Positions 7,722-15,509 of a stretch of DNA of 40,927 bases are shown here, piece by piece. The stretch spans positions 1 through 40,927 of the forward strand of contig JAAXJX010000031.1 of NCBI GenBank assembly GCA_012269595.1, written 5' to 3'. The position numbers and the translations under genes were made by a program. Position 1 is the stretch's first letter. Every line of letters begins with the position of its first letter. The notes below the pieces were generated by a model. The model saw only the letters and a program-made list of their open reading frames with translations. It had not been told where the DNA came from and did no database searches. This DNA comes from Planctomycetia bacterium. Lineage in GTDB: Bacteria > Planctomycetota > UBA8108 > UBA1146.

Positions 7722-8900
7722 TTGTCACGCCATAGGTTCATTCGCTTGAATGACTTGCTACTGACACTGTTTGTGGCCCTGTGCCTGAACGCAACGGTTC
7801 AGGCGGGTGTATCTGTACCCTTCTCCACTGCTGTTTCCGCCGTGCTGAAAACCGTCCCCGACACCGGAGATTCTGGCCCGCAGACAGGCTCAGGGGAGAC
7901 CCCTGCCCCCCCGATTACCGAAGAAAAAAAGGTCGAAAATTCCGCCGATGAACCGGCCCCGGCCCCCGCTGTAGCCGTCGAATCCCTTGCCGGAATCGAG
8001 CCAGCAGCCCTGCCACTGGGCGAACGTCTCGTCTTTCGGGCAACCGTCGAATGGAAGGGGGCACAGGTTCTTGTAGGTCATCTGGAGCTCGGCTCATTCC
8101 ATGATGAAAACAACACGACAGTTCTTCATGCACGGGGAAAGGGTGACCGATTCGGTTACACCATCGATCAACAGATCACCTCCAGACTCGATCGGAGCAG
8201 TGGGCACCCCATCGCATACACCAATGTACAAAGAGGGTCTGAGCACCACACCAAGCAGTTGGATTTCGAAGAAGGCAAAATCACCTATTCAAGGCGAGAG
8301 CATTGCCGGGACCCCGAATGCAAAGACAAGAATCACGATGTTGCAGAGGTGGAATGGAAGGGCCCGATTCCCTGGGGTACCCGCTCGAAACACTGTGGAG
8401 ATCGTGATTGTGGAACCGCTGCCCATGAACTTTGGGTTACCAAAAAAGTTCATGAAGTCGACGAGCCTTACGTGGATCTGTTGACTTCCATCTACGTGGC
8501 AAGAACTGCTTCATTTCCAGAAGACGGGTCACCAATGATCATTCCTGCTGTCAACGACGACCACCGCTGGCTGGTCGAAGTTCGACAGATGCAGCAAAAG
8601 GAATTGACCGTCAGTGAAGGCACCTACGACGCCATCGAACTCAGTCTGACTCCCCTCGCTTCCGACGGGGACACCAAGAAACGCTTCAAGGGACTCTTCG
8701 GAATTCATGGAACGCTGAGAGTCTGGATCGATTCGGTCACTCGCAAACCCTTGCTAATTCAGGGTACACTGCCGATATCGGTGCTCGATCTCAAAGCCAG
8801 AATCGAGTTGATCTCCACAGGGGATGCCGAAATCATCAAGCTGCGTCGGGCCTCCACACAAAAGGCCCTCATGGATCAATCCGCCGAAAGGCCTCGATAA
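7722..8900 (+). CDS. Exported DUF3108-like protein with two Cys/His motifs
   Basis: About 392 residues. A basic N-terminus (SRHRFIRLND) leads into a hydrophobic stretch (LLLTLFVALCLNATVQAG), a Sec signal peptide with cleavage likely after the Ala of VQA. A Pro/Glu/Ala-rich linker follows. The rest has the beta-rich layout of DUF3108 envelope proteins: GERLVFRATVEWKGAQVLVG, DGDTKKRFKGLFGIHGTLRVWID, then a LPISVLDLKARIEL end. Inside are two copies of HCxDxxCx4H (from base 8301 and base 8391), unusual for the family. TTG 7722 is chosen because GGAG lies 6 bases upstream; there is no ATG before the signal peptide. It is 19 bases from selA and probably co-transcribed with it. Function unknown. Confidence 0.7.
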   Translation: MSRHRFIRLNDLLLTLFVALCLNATVQAGVSVPFSTAVSAVLKTVPDTGDSGPQTGSGETPAPPITEEKKVENSADEPAPAPAVAVESLAGIEPAALPLGERLVFRATVEWKGAQVLVGHLELGSFHDENNTTVLHARGKGDRFGYTIDQQITSRLDRSSGHPIAYTNVQRGSEHHTKQLDFEEGKITYSRREHCRDPECKDKNHDVAEVEWKGPIPWGTRSKHCGDRDCGTAAHELWVTKKVHEVDEPYVDLLTSIYVARTASFPEDGSPMIIPAVNDDHRWLVEVRQMQQKELTVSEGTYDAIELSLTPLASDGDTKKRFKGLFGIHGTLRVWIDSVTRKPLLIQGTLPISVLDLKARIELISTGDAEIIKLRRASTQKALMDQSAERPR

Positions 8901-8919
8901 CTCCTGCCGAAGGACTTCG

Positions 8920-10332
8920 ATGACCCCCACCGAAATCGGTGCCCTGCTGAGAAAACTTCCGCAAGTGGATCGGCTGATGAATTCCACTGCCATGGAATCC
9001 CTCGTGGCCACCCATTCACGCTCTCTCGTTCTTTCAGAATGCCGTGCGCTACTGGACTCGATTCGTGCTAATGCCATCGCAGGTTTGGCTCAGGAGAGCG
9101 ATCTCGAAGAGTCCTCAATTCTGCAAAAACTCGCAGATCGCCTCAGCCAGCGACAGATGCCCTATCACCGCAGGGTGATCAATGCGACCGGCATCGTCCT
9201 TCACACCGGTCTGGGGAGAGCCCCCCTTGCCGACGAAGTGACCGATGCACTGGTTGAACAACTGCGTCATCCGGTGCGGGTTGAAATCGATCTGGAAACC
9301 GGACTGCGTGGCAGTCGGGATGAAGGGTGTGCTGATCTTCTCCGGGAACTGACGGGAGCGGAAGACGCCACCATCGTCAACAACAATGCGGGTGCCACCC
9401 TGTTGTTGCTCTCTGCATTGGCAGAGAACCGCGAAGTTCTGGTCTCCCATGGGGAACTGGTGGAGATCGGGGGATCATTCCGAATCCCCGATATCATGGA
9501 ACAGGGCGGAGCACGTCTCAAAGCAGTCGGCACCACCAACCGCACGAGAGCCAGGGACTACGATCAGGCCTGCAGTGAAAACTCGGCGATGATCCTCAAG
9601 GTGCATACATCCAATTACCGGGTCGTCGGCTTCACAGAAGAAGCGGAGATCGGTGAACTTTGTGAAGTGGGCAACTCCCATTCGGTGCCCGTTGTTCATG
9701 ACATGGGGTCAGGTTGCATGGTCGACCTGGCAGCAAGGGGATTGCGGGGCGAATCATGGGTCCGGGACAGTCTCGAAAGTGGTTGTGCCCTGGTCTGCTT
9801 CAGTGGTGACAAGCTTCTTGGAGGTCCTCAGGCAGGGATCATCGCCGGCTCCAGAGAACTGGTTCAAAAGTGCCGAAAGCACCCGCTCTACCGTGCCATG
9901 CGACCGGGCAGGATGACCTATATCGCCCTCGAGCAAACACTCCGTGTTTACCTTCGGGGTGAAGAGGAATCGATTCAGACGATTCCCTCCCTTCGCAGGG
10001 TATTGGAATCTCCGGAGAACCTCGAAAAACGGCAGCAGGCCCTGCTCAGGGATCTCCAGACCATCGACAACCTCGATTGCCAGCCCCTGGACCATGACGG
10101 ATATGCGGGCAGTGGGTCTTTGCCGGCCCGCCCCATCGATTCCAGAGGAGTACAACTCTCCTCACCACTGCTTCCAGTTCAGGATCTGGCTCGCCAACTC
10201 CGCACCGGAGAACCGTCGATCCTCCCCACAGTTCAGGATGACAAGGTCATTCTCGACGTCAGGACTCTGGAGGAGAGCGAGCTCCCGGAGATCTGCGCCC
10301 GGGTCAAAGAGATTCTTGCCTCTGCAGGCTGA
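8920..10332 (+). CDS. selA: L-seryl-tRNA(Sec) selenium transferase SelA
   Basis: SelA is a decameric PLP enzyme that converts Ser-tRNA(Sec) to Sec-tRNA(Sec) using selenophosphate. The 470-residue product has the SelA N-terminal domain (LLRKLPQVDRL), the INATGIVLHTGLGRAPL entry to the PLP fold, and the PLP lysine at about Lys298 in FSGDKLLGGPQAG. HDMGSGCMVDL precedes it. The start is ATG 8920 with AAGGA about 6 bases upstream; a longer open frame from 8824 overlaps the preceding gene and is not conserved. selD follows 89 bases later and tRNA-Sec lies beyond it, so this is a selA-selD-selC locus. Confidence 0.96.
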   Translation: MTPTEIGALLRKLPQVDRLMNSTAMESLVATHSRSLVLSECRALLDSIRANAIAGLAQESDLEESSILQKLADRLSQRQMPYHRRVINATGIVLHTGLGRAPLADEVTDALVEQLRHPVRVEIDLETGLRGSRDEGCADLLRELTGAEDATIVNNNAGATLLLLSALAENREVLVSHGELVEIGGSFRIPDIMEQGGARLKAVGTTNRTRARDYDQACSENSAMILKVHTSNYRVVGFTEEAEIGELCEVGNSHSVPVVHDMGSGCMVDLAARGLRGESWVRDSLESGCALVCFSGDKLLGGPQAGIIAGSRELVQKCRKHPLYRAMRPGRMTYIALEQTLRVYLRGEEESIQTIPSLRRVLESPENLEKRQQALLRDLQTIDNLDCQPLDHDGYAGSGSLPARPIDSRGVQLSSPLLPVQDLARQLRTGEPSILPTVQDDKVILDVRTLEESELPEICARVKEILASAG

Positions 10333-10421
10333 TCGCTCCCGATCTGCAGCCCAACGGTCGACTTGCCCTTGACCTTGCCGGATCAGCGGGGGATCTTTCC
10401 ACTTCCAGAGAGGAGAGCACC

Positions 10422-11474
10422 ATGTCTGACGAACCGATTCGACTGACCAACTACGCGTCCTGTGCGGGCTGAGCGGCCAAGCTCTCACCCGGGGACCTGG
10501 TCGAGGTCCTCTCCAATCTTTCGATGCCCACCCGTGAGGAAGTTCTTCATGGACCGGACACTCTCGATGACGCGGGTGTGATCCGTATTCCCGGATCTAA
10601 TCACGCCATCGTGCAAACCGTGGATTTCTTTCCTCCCATCGTCGACGACCCCCGGGAGTTTGGTCGTATAGCTGCGGCCAACAGTCTCTCGGACATCTTC
10701 GCCATGGGTGGCAGTCCACTGAGCGCACTCAATATTGTCGGTTTCCCGGCTGATCTACCCGTCTCCATCCTTGGCGAGATACTCGCCGGTGGCGCTGAAA
10801 AAATGGAGGAAGCACAGTGTGCTCTCCTCGGTGGACACAGTGTCCGCGATGCAGAGATCAAATACGGCCTGGCGGTCACTGGCACCATCAACCCCGATCA
10901 CATGCTGACAAATGGCGGGGCCCGTGAGGGTGATGTGCTCGTTCTCACCAAAGCGCTCGGAACCGGAACTGTCAGCACTGCTCTCAACAAATCGGAAGTG
11001 GACAGCGATATCGTCGCTGCGGCTTCCCAATCGATGGCGACTCTGAATGCCACTGGTGCACGACTGGCCCTCGAACATCAGGTTCAATCCGCGACCGATG
11101 TGACCGGCTTTGGCTTGGCTGGCCATGGCTCCGAAATGGCTTTGGCGAGTGGTGTCGATCTGGTGATCTCTGCCGGAGCGTTGCCACTCCTCCCGGGTGT
11201 TGCAGATTTGGCCAAAGCAGGATTCTGCTCTGGAGGCTCTGTTCGCAATCGCCAGCACCTCGGTGAAAAGCTTGCAGTGGAAGATGGCATCGAAGACTCC
11301 CTCGTCTCCCTGTGTCTCGATTCAGAAACCTCCGGTGGATTGTTGCTGTCGGTTTCTGCGAATGAGGTCGATGCACTCAGAGCCAGTTTGAAAGCGGCGA
11401 ATGTTTCAGAGTATGCCGTCATCGGAGAGGTCGTGGCGGCTTCACCGACTCCCACAGTTCATATTCGCTCCTGA
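10422..11474 (+). CDS. selD: Selenide, water dikinase SelD (selenocysteine-containing)
   Basis: SelD makes selenophosphate from selenide and ATP. Translation begins at ATG 10422 with AGGAG 6 bases upstream and reads through an in-frame TGA at 10470-10472, giving 350 residues. The TGA is codon 17, within SCAGUAAKL, where E. coli SelD has its catalytic Cys17; the paired active-site lysine is kept as Lys20. The remainder is canonical: VDFFPPIVDDPREFGRIAAAN, LGGHSVRDAEIKYGLAVTG, DVTGFGLAGH. An automatic caller that treats TGA as stop would start the gene at 10524 and lose the catalytic loop. A candidate SECIS hairpin follows the TGA and tRNA-Sec is just downstream. Confidence 0.95.
10470..10502 (+). 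promoter_or_regulatory. In-frame Sec codon and candidate bacterial SECIS hairpin in selD
   Basis: After the TGA (10470-10472), GGCCA (10475-10479) can pair with TGGTC (10498-10502), and TCTC (10483-10486) with GGGA (10492-10495), closing a five-base loop ACCCG. The apical loop begins about 15 bases after the TGA, near the distance expected for SelB-bound bacterial SECIS elements. The fold is by eye and includes G-U pairs and an internal loop. The Sec codon itself is far more certain than the exact hairpin. Confidence 0.6.
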
Positions 11475-11501
11475 GTCGTTCAAAAAAGGTGTTTGAGCAG
11501 G

Positions 11502-11572
11502 ATTTGGCAAGATCCCCTGCAGGGGTTCTTGCCAAATAGCTGCTGAGTGGCCACACTCTTGTTTCCACTCAG
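11502..11572 (+). repeat. Two adjacent hairpins between selD and tRNA-Sec
   Basis: The first is a 36-base near-perfect palindrome (11502-11537): ATTTGGCAAGA pairs with TCTTGCCAAAT around an inner CCCC-TGCA-GGGG stem, with one T-T mismatch. The second has eight-base arms CTGAGTGG (11543-11550) and CCACTCAG (11565-11572); its last base is the first base of the tRNA. No T-run follows either, so they are not clear intrinsic terminators. They may end or process the selD transcript ahead of selC. Confidence 0.6.
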
Positions 11573-11669
11573 GGGGTGAATGGGTACCTGGTGGGCCTCC
11601 TGGACTTCAAATCCATGGTGCGGCGCGAACAACGTCGTAGGTCGGTTCGATTCCGATGCACCCCCGCCA
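11572..11669 (+). tRNA. selC: tRNA-Sec (anticodon TCA)
   Basis: A 98-base tRNA with encoded CCA. The acceptor GGGGGTG pairs with CACCCCC (an eighth pair would be an A-G mismatch), there is a 5-base T stem with loop TTCGATT, and the discriminator is G. The anticodon loop CTTCAAA gives anticodon TCA, reading UGA. An extended D arm (six positions with one mismatch) and a six-pair variable arm (GCGGCG/CGTCGT) are hallmarks of tRNA-Sec. The T5 run right after CCA could terminate it. Its place after selA-selD supports the call. Confidence 0.95.
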
Positions 11670-11689
11670 ATTTTTCTCGGGAGTCGCCT

Positions 11690-13561
11690 CTATCTTCGCG
11701 GCACCCAGATTTGGCGCCCCTCCAAATAATAATCCGTGATCTTTTCAACAAACTCGGATCGCTCCAGCGCGACATAGTGGCGATCGAGAATATCCTGAAT
11801 TTTTCTGGGGAAGGATCTCACACTGTTGTATGTCCATGGACCAAAATAGGGTCTCCCAGTATTGGGATCGATACCCGCATAGACCCTTTGTTTCGATCGA
11901 ATCACCGCTGGATACTTGCCCTCTTCGATGGCCTTTCGAAGGTCATTGGCAACCCACACATCTGATTCATACATCTGCCGTGCGGTATAAGGCTCGATAA
12001 CCAAAGGCCGCCCCGATTCAACCAGCACCCAGGGCTCTTCACTGAGGATGGGTCCCTCAAACTCTTCCAATCTCTTGGTTACCCGGGTTCGCTCTGCCAT
12101 TTCTTCCAGTCGTTCCGGATTGAACTCGGTGATCTTCCCACTGCGATAGACGCCGACCAAAACCTGCAATATGACAAGCGACAGGATTGTTCCCTTGAAC
12201 CAATCTCTCTCTCCTTCTTGTCGCAAGATGTACTGCAGTGGAATCAGCAACATCAAAAGTGTGGGTTCAAAGAGATAATTCAGATCCGATCCATCCCTGG
12301 CAATCAGCAAGGTAAACCCGAGGATCGCCAAAGATCGGACTCCGTCGAAAGCCCCTTCGGTGGAAGGTCGTAAGATGACCAGAGCGAGGCTGGTAAACAC
12401 CAGAACTCCGTGTGCCCCCAACAAAAAGCCGAGATCATCCTCTGTAATCGTCCCGCTACTGAATGAACTCCAAAACACCGGCAGCGTCAGCGAGATCATT
12501 CCTGTCAATAAAGTCCACGCCATCGCCCTGTAGCGGGGAACCGCTCGCAAATGAAGGAACAGGGCCATGTACATCGCCAGAAAGACTGGAGTCTTCCATT
12601 GGGGAAATGAACCGAGATACTTTTTGATTCCGTATTCCCAATTCATGGGAAACAGGTTTGAAGCGACGGCATGGCGATAAAAGCCGCCGTCCGTAAAAAA
12701 GTTCAATCCGGCAAAAAAGAGCAAGCCGACGAAGAGAAGACCGAAACCCCAACGAATCGCTATCTTGCCCTCACGGAGATACAACTCGGCATAGGTCAGG
12801 AGAATAATCGCCAGCATCGTTTGTCGGGTATAGACCGCCAAAAAGAAACAGGCTGCCCCCAGCCAACGCCATCGCGGGGCGACCCCCAGGGTCAGCCATG
12901 CACCAGCGACTGTCAGTCCCAATGCCATCGCATCGATCCGCATCAGATAACCGAACTGAATGAACTCCAGCAGGGAAAACACGCCGGCGATTGCCATGAG
13001 AGCAGCGGTCCTCGGAAGGTAATTCCCCTTTTTTTCTTCTGTAATTTTCTTTGATTGATCGAGGGAGAAGTTGCCGGTCGATTTGACCCAGAGCCCCAAA
13101 AAGATCGCAGCAAGTATGGTGAAGAGAAGGGAGATCCATCTCCCAGCTTCGTAGGGAGAATCAAACACCGGTTGAAAAATACTGACCAATACCGGGTAGC
13201 CTGGGGCGTATTGATCAAAAAGCCATGGTTCAGCACCAATGGGCGGGTAGAGTCCCGGATCTTCGGAAACTCTGCGGACCTGATCCACGACCACTGCTTC
13301 CCCATATCTCAACTCATGGGGAAATGAGATCAGTTCTATCGCTTTGGGGAGATATTGACCGAGAGACAGAGCAACCAGAAAGATGGCCAGATAAAACCCG
13401 AACCCGTGGAGGAGCTCTTTCAGGAAAATGATGGGAGCGAGCATGATCCATGCGATGCCATGCAGAACCCCGTGAACCTCTTCGTCATTTTCAGACTCAG
13501 GCTCTTGAGCCTGATCGTTCAATTGCGGCTCATCTTCGGGTGGCATTTTTGGATCGATCAT
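11690..13561 (-). CDS. Polytopic membrane protein, GT-C (PMT/ArnT-like) glycosyltransferase
   Basis: A 623-residue protein with an acidic N-terminal tail of about 30 residues and some ten or more hydrophobic helices up to about residue 480, then a soluble C-terminal domain. The first external loop, after the helix FYLAIFLVALSLGQYL, holds HELRYGEAVVVDQVRR, an acidic site in the position where GT-C lipid-linked-sugar transferases keep their catalytic Asp/Glu. YAPGYPVLVS follows, also typical of the PMT superfamily. Such enzymes move sugar from a polyprenyl phosphate carrier to lipid, glycan or protein at the outer face of the membrane. AGGGAAG lies before ATG 13561. It is 62 bases downstream of fliA on the same strand, so it may be co-transcribed with the flagellar genes. 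Substrate unknown. Confidence 0.65.
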   Translation of the reverse strand: MIDPKMPPEDEPQLNDQAQEPESENDEEVHGVLHGIAWIMLAPIIFLKELLHGFGFYLAIFLVALSLGQYLPKAIELISFPHELRYGEAVVVDQVRRVSEDPGLYPPIGAEPWLFDQYAPGYPVLVSIFQPVFDSPYEAGRWISLLFTILAAIFLGLWVKSTGNFSLDQSKKITEEKKGNYLPRTAALMAIAGVFSLLEFIQFGYLMRIDAMALGLTVAGAWLTLGVAPRWRWLGAACFFLAVYTRQTMLAIILLTYAELYLREGKIAIRWGFGLLFVGLLFFAGLNFFTDGGFYRHAVASNLFPMNWEYGIKKYLGSFPQWKTPVFLAMYMALFLHLRAVPRYRAMAWTLLTGMISLTLPVFWSSFSSGTITEDDLGFLLGAHGVLVFTSLALVILRPSTEGAFDGVRSLAILGFTLLIARDGSDLNYLFEPTLLMLLIPLQYILRQEGERDWFKGTILSLVILQVLVGVYRSGKITEFNPERLEEMAERTRVTKRLEEFEGPILSEEPWVLVESGRPLVIEPYTARQMYESDVWVANDLRKAIEEGKYPAVIRSKQRVYAGIDPNTGRPYFGPWTYNSVRSFPRKIQDILDRHYVALERSEFVEKITDYYLEGRQIWVPRR

Positions 13562-13623
13562 TCGGCACTTCCCTGTGAGGGCACGTTAAGCACACCGAAT
13601 GGTATTTCAGAGTCGAAAAATGA

Positions 13624-14469
13624 TCAATCGGTCGCGAAATCTTCCGCCCGGTGACCGAAGAGTTGCCTCAACTTGAGGACCGTTCTCGAGTGGAGTTGGC
13701 AAACCCGGGATTCGGAGAGGCCCAAACGCTCACCGATTTCCTTCATCGTCTCACCATTCCAGTAATAACGGATGAAAATCTGCCGCTCACGCTCATCCAG
13801 TTTCTCATTCAAAGCCTGCATGATGGTTTCCATCTGCAGATTGGACTCCGGCGCTGGGGTTTTTGCATCATTGAGCATGTCGATCTTGCGAAGGGATCGA
13901 GAGTCAGTTTCGTCGGAGACGTGGTCGGTCAGGGAAACGATGGAAGCCGCAGATGCTTCGCGTTGGAGTTGCTCATACTCTTCTTCGGTGACTCCGAGGT
14001 GATGAGCCATCTCCAGATCGGTCGGCTCTCGCCCCGATTCCAGCTCCAACTCTTTCCAGGCTTTCTCCAGGCGATTGGCCGTGCTGCGTACCAACCTTGG
14101 AACCCAATCCTGGGCACGAAGAGAATCGATGATCGAACCATTCACTCGAGTGTTGCAGTAAGTCTCAAACTTGACTCCCCGCTCGAGATCATAATTCTCG
14201 ATCGCATCCATCAAGCCAAACACACCTGCACCGTAGAGGTCATCCACATCTACCTGTTGGGGAAGTTTTCTGTGCAAACGATCTGCGGCGTAACGAACGA
14301 TGGGAAGGTATCTCTCCAGCAAATCATTTTTCAGATCACTGTTCTGGGTCTCTTTGTAATTGATCCATTTGCGCTCAAGTTCGGGGTCATCGCTCAACCG
14401 GGTCTTGCCGACCAGGGAATGGGTGCCCGGGAAATCTTTCTGGGTGGTGTCTTTTTCGGCCTGGGCCAA
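13624..14469 (-). CDS. fliA: Flagellar sigma factor sigma-28 (FliA/WhiG family)
   Basis: Sigma-70-type factor of 281 residues lacking region 1.1. Region 2 reads YLPIVRYAADRLHRKLP then DDLYGAGVFGLMDAIENYD; region 3 contains DWVPRLVR; region 4 is the helix-turn-helix LGLSESRVCQLHSRTVLKLR. It directs late flagellar gene transcription in this family. The start is a TTG at 14469 with AGGAG 6 bases upstream; no ATG fits. It lies 164 bases downstream of flhG; that gap (14470-14633) holds no gene or promoter I can recognise. With a sigma-54-like promoter before fliF, having fliA at the end of the early operon would give a regulatory order early to late. Confidence 0.94.
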   Translation of the reverse strand: MAQAEKDTTQKDFPGTHSLVGKTRLSDDPELERKWINYKETQNSDLKNDLLERYLPIVRYAADRLHRKLPQQVDVDDLYGAGVFGLMDAIENYDLERGVKFETYCNTRVNGSIIDSLRAQDWVPRLVRSTANRLEKAWKELELESGREPTDLEMAHHLGVTEEEYEQLQREASAASIVSLTDHVSDETDSRSLRKIDMLNDAKTPAPESNLQMETIMQALNEKLDERERQIFIRYYWNGETMKEIGERLGLSESRVCQLHSRTVLKLRQLFGHRAEDFATD

Positions 14470-14633
14470 TTCGTGCTCCTGTTCTTCTACACTTCAGTCT
14501 CGTTGGGAATACTCGTCATGAACCAGCTTCCCCCTGACTCAAGTCCCGCTCACTAGTGGCAAATCACGGACCCGAAACATTGCTGCACACCCTCACTTCA
14601 GGAACGCCAACCGCCGTTCCATTAAAGACAACG

Positions 14634-15509
14634 CTATCGGGCCCCTCCGATATCCCCCACAAACACCTCTTTCAGTCGATTGAGGAATCCACCTCTGGAT
14701 TCCTGAACCTTCTGAACCCCCATGGTTGCCGCCACTTCGCGGATACTTCTGGAAGCAGGTGAGGCAGGATAGGCCCTCGTGAAGTGCTGTCTTTTTCTCA
14801 CAGAAGCTGACACACGCGGATCAAACAGAACTGATCCGGCATTTTCGAGTTCGAGAGACAGAAACTTGTTGGCCAAGGCGGTGATCCTGGAAGCGACTTG
14901 CTGGGCTTCGCCCCTGGATTGGGCCTGATTGACGGTCAGCCAACACTTGGGTGTTGGCACGTCACATGAGAAAACCTTGAGCATGGCATACGCGTCAACC
15001 ACTGCAGTCGGTTCTGGGGTGGTCACCACCAATACCTCTCCTGCAGCCTGACACAGATCAATCACAGATCTCGAGATACCGGCTCCGGTATCGATAATGA
15101 CCAGTTCATGGCTATGCACCAATTCACCCATGGCATCGAGAAGCCGCTGCTGACGGGTGTGGCCCATGTCGGCAACCTGGGTCAAACCACTGGCGCCCGG
15201 AAGAATCCGGATTCCCTCTGGCCCCGTCACCAGGATTTCTCTCAACTGAGCCTCACCCTCGACCAAATGACCCAGATTTTTCTCCGAGTGAATATCGAGA
15301 ATGACGTCAATGTTGGCGAGTCCCAGATCTCCATCGATCAATACCGTGGAAAGACCGGAGCGGGCAGCACTCAAGGCAAGACCAACAGAGACGTTGGTCT
15401 TCCCCACTCCTCCCTTGCCGCTGGTCACGGCGAGAACTCTTCCTCCACCATTCAGACGAGTAGGGCTCTCAGCCAGTAGCGATCGAAGCTTCCACGCCTG
15501 ATCCCTCAT
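14634..15509 (-). CDS. flhG: Flagellar number regulator FlhG (MinD-like ATPase)
   Basis: A MinD/ParA-type ATPase of 291 residues that works with FlhF to set flagellar number. The N-terminus MRDQAWKLRSLL carries the conserved DQAxxLR motif by which FlhG stimulates FlhF GTPase activity. The deviant Walker A is TSGKGGVGKTNVSVGLA; DGDLGLANIDVIL and VIIDTGAGIS are Walker A'/B segments. The C-terminus has a basic amphipathic stretch, FLNRLKEVF, that could act as a membrane-targeting sequence. ATG 15509 overlaps the flhF stop as ATGA, so the pair is translationally coupled. FlhF-FlhG pairs are known in bacteria with polar or fixed-number flagella, so such a pattern is likely here. Confidence 0.93.
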   Translation of the reverse strand: MRDQAWKLRSLLAESPTRLNGGGRVLAVTSGKGGVGKTNVSVGLALSAARSGLSTVLIDGDLGLANIDVILDIHSEKNLGHLVEGEAQLREILVTGPEGIRILPGASGLTQVADMGHTRQQRLLDAMGELVHSHELVIIDTGAGISRSVIDLCQAAGEVLVVTTPEPTAVVDAYAMLKVFSCDVPTPKCWLTVNQAQSRGEAQQVASRITALANKFLSLELENAGSVLFDPRVSASVRKRQHFTRAYPASPASRSIREVAATMGVQKVQESRGGFLNRLKEVFVGDIGGAR

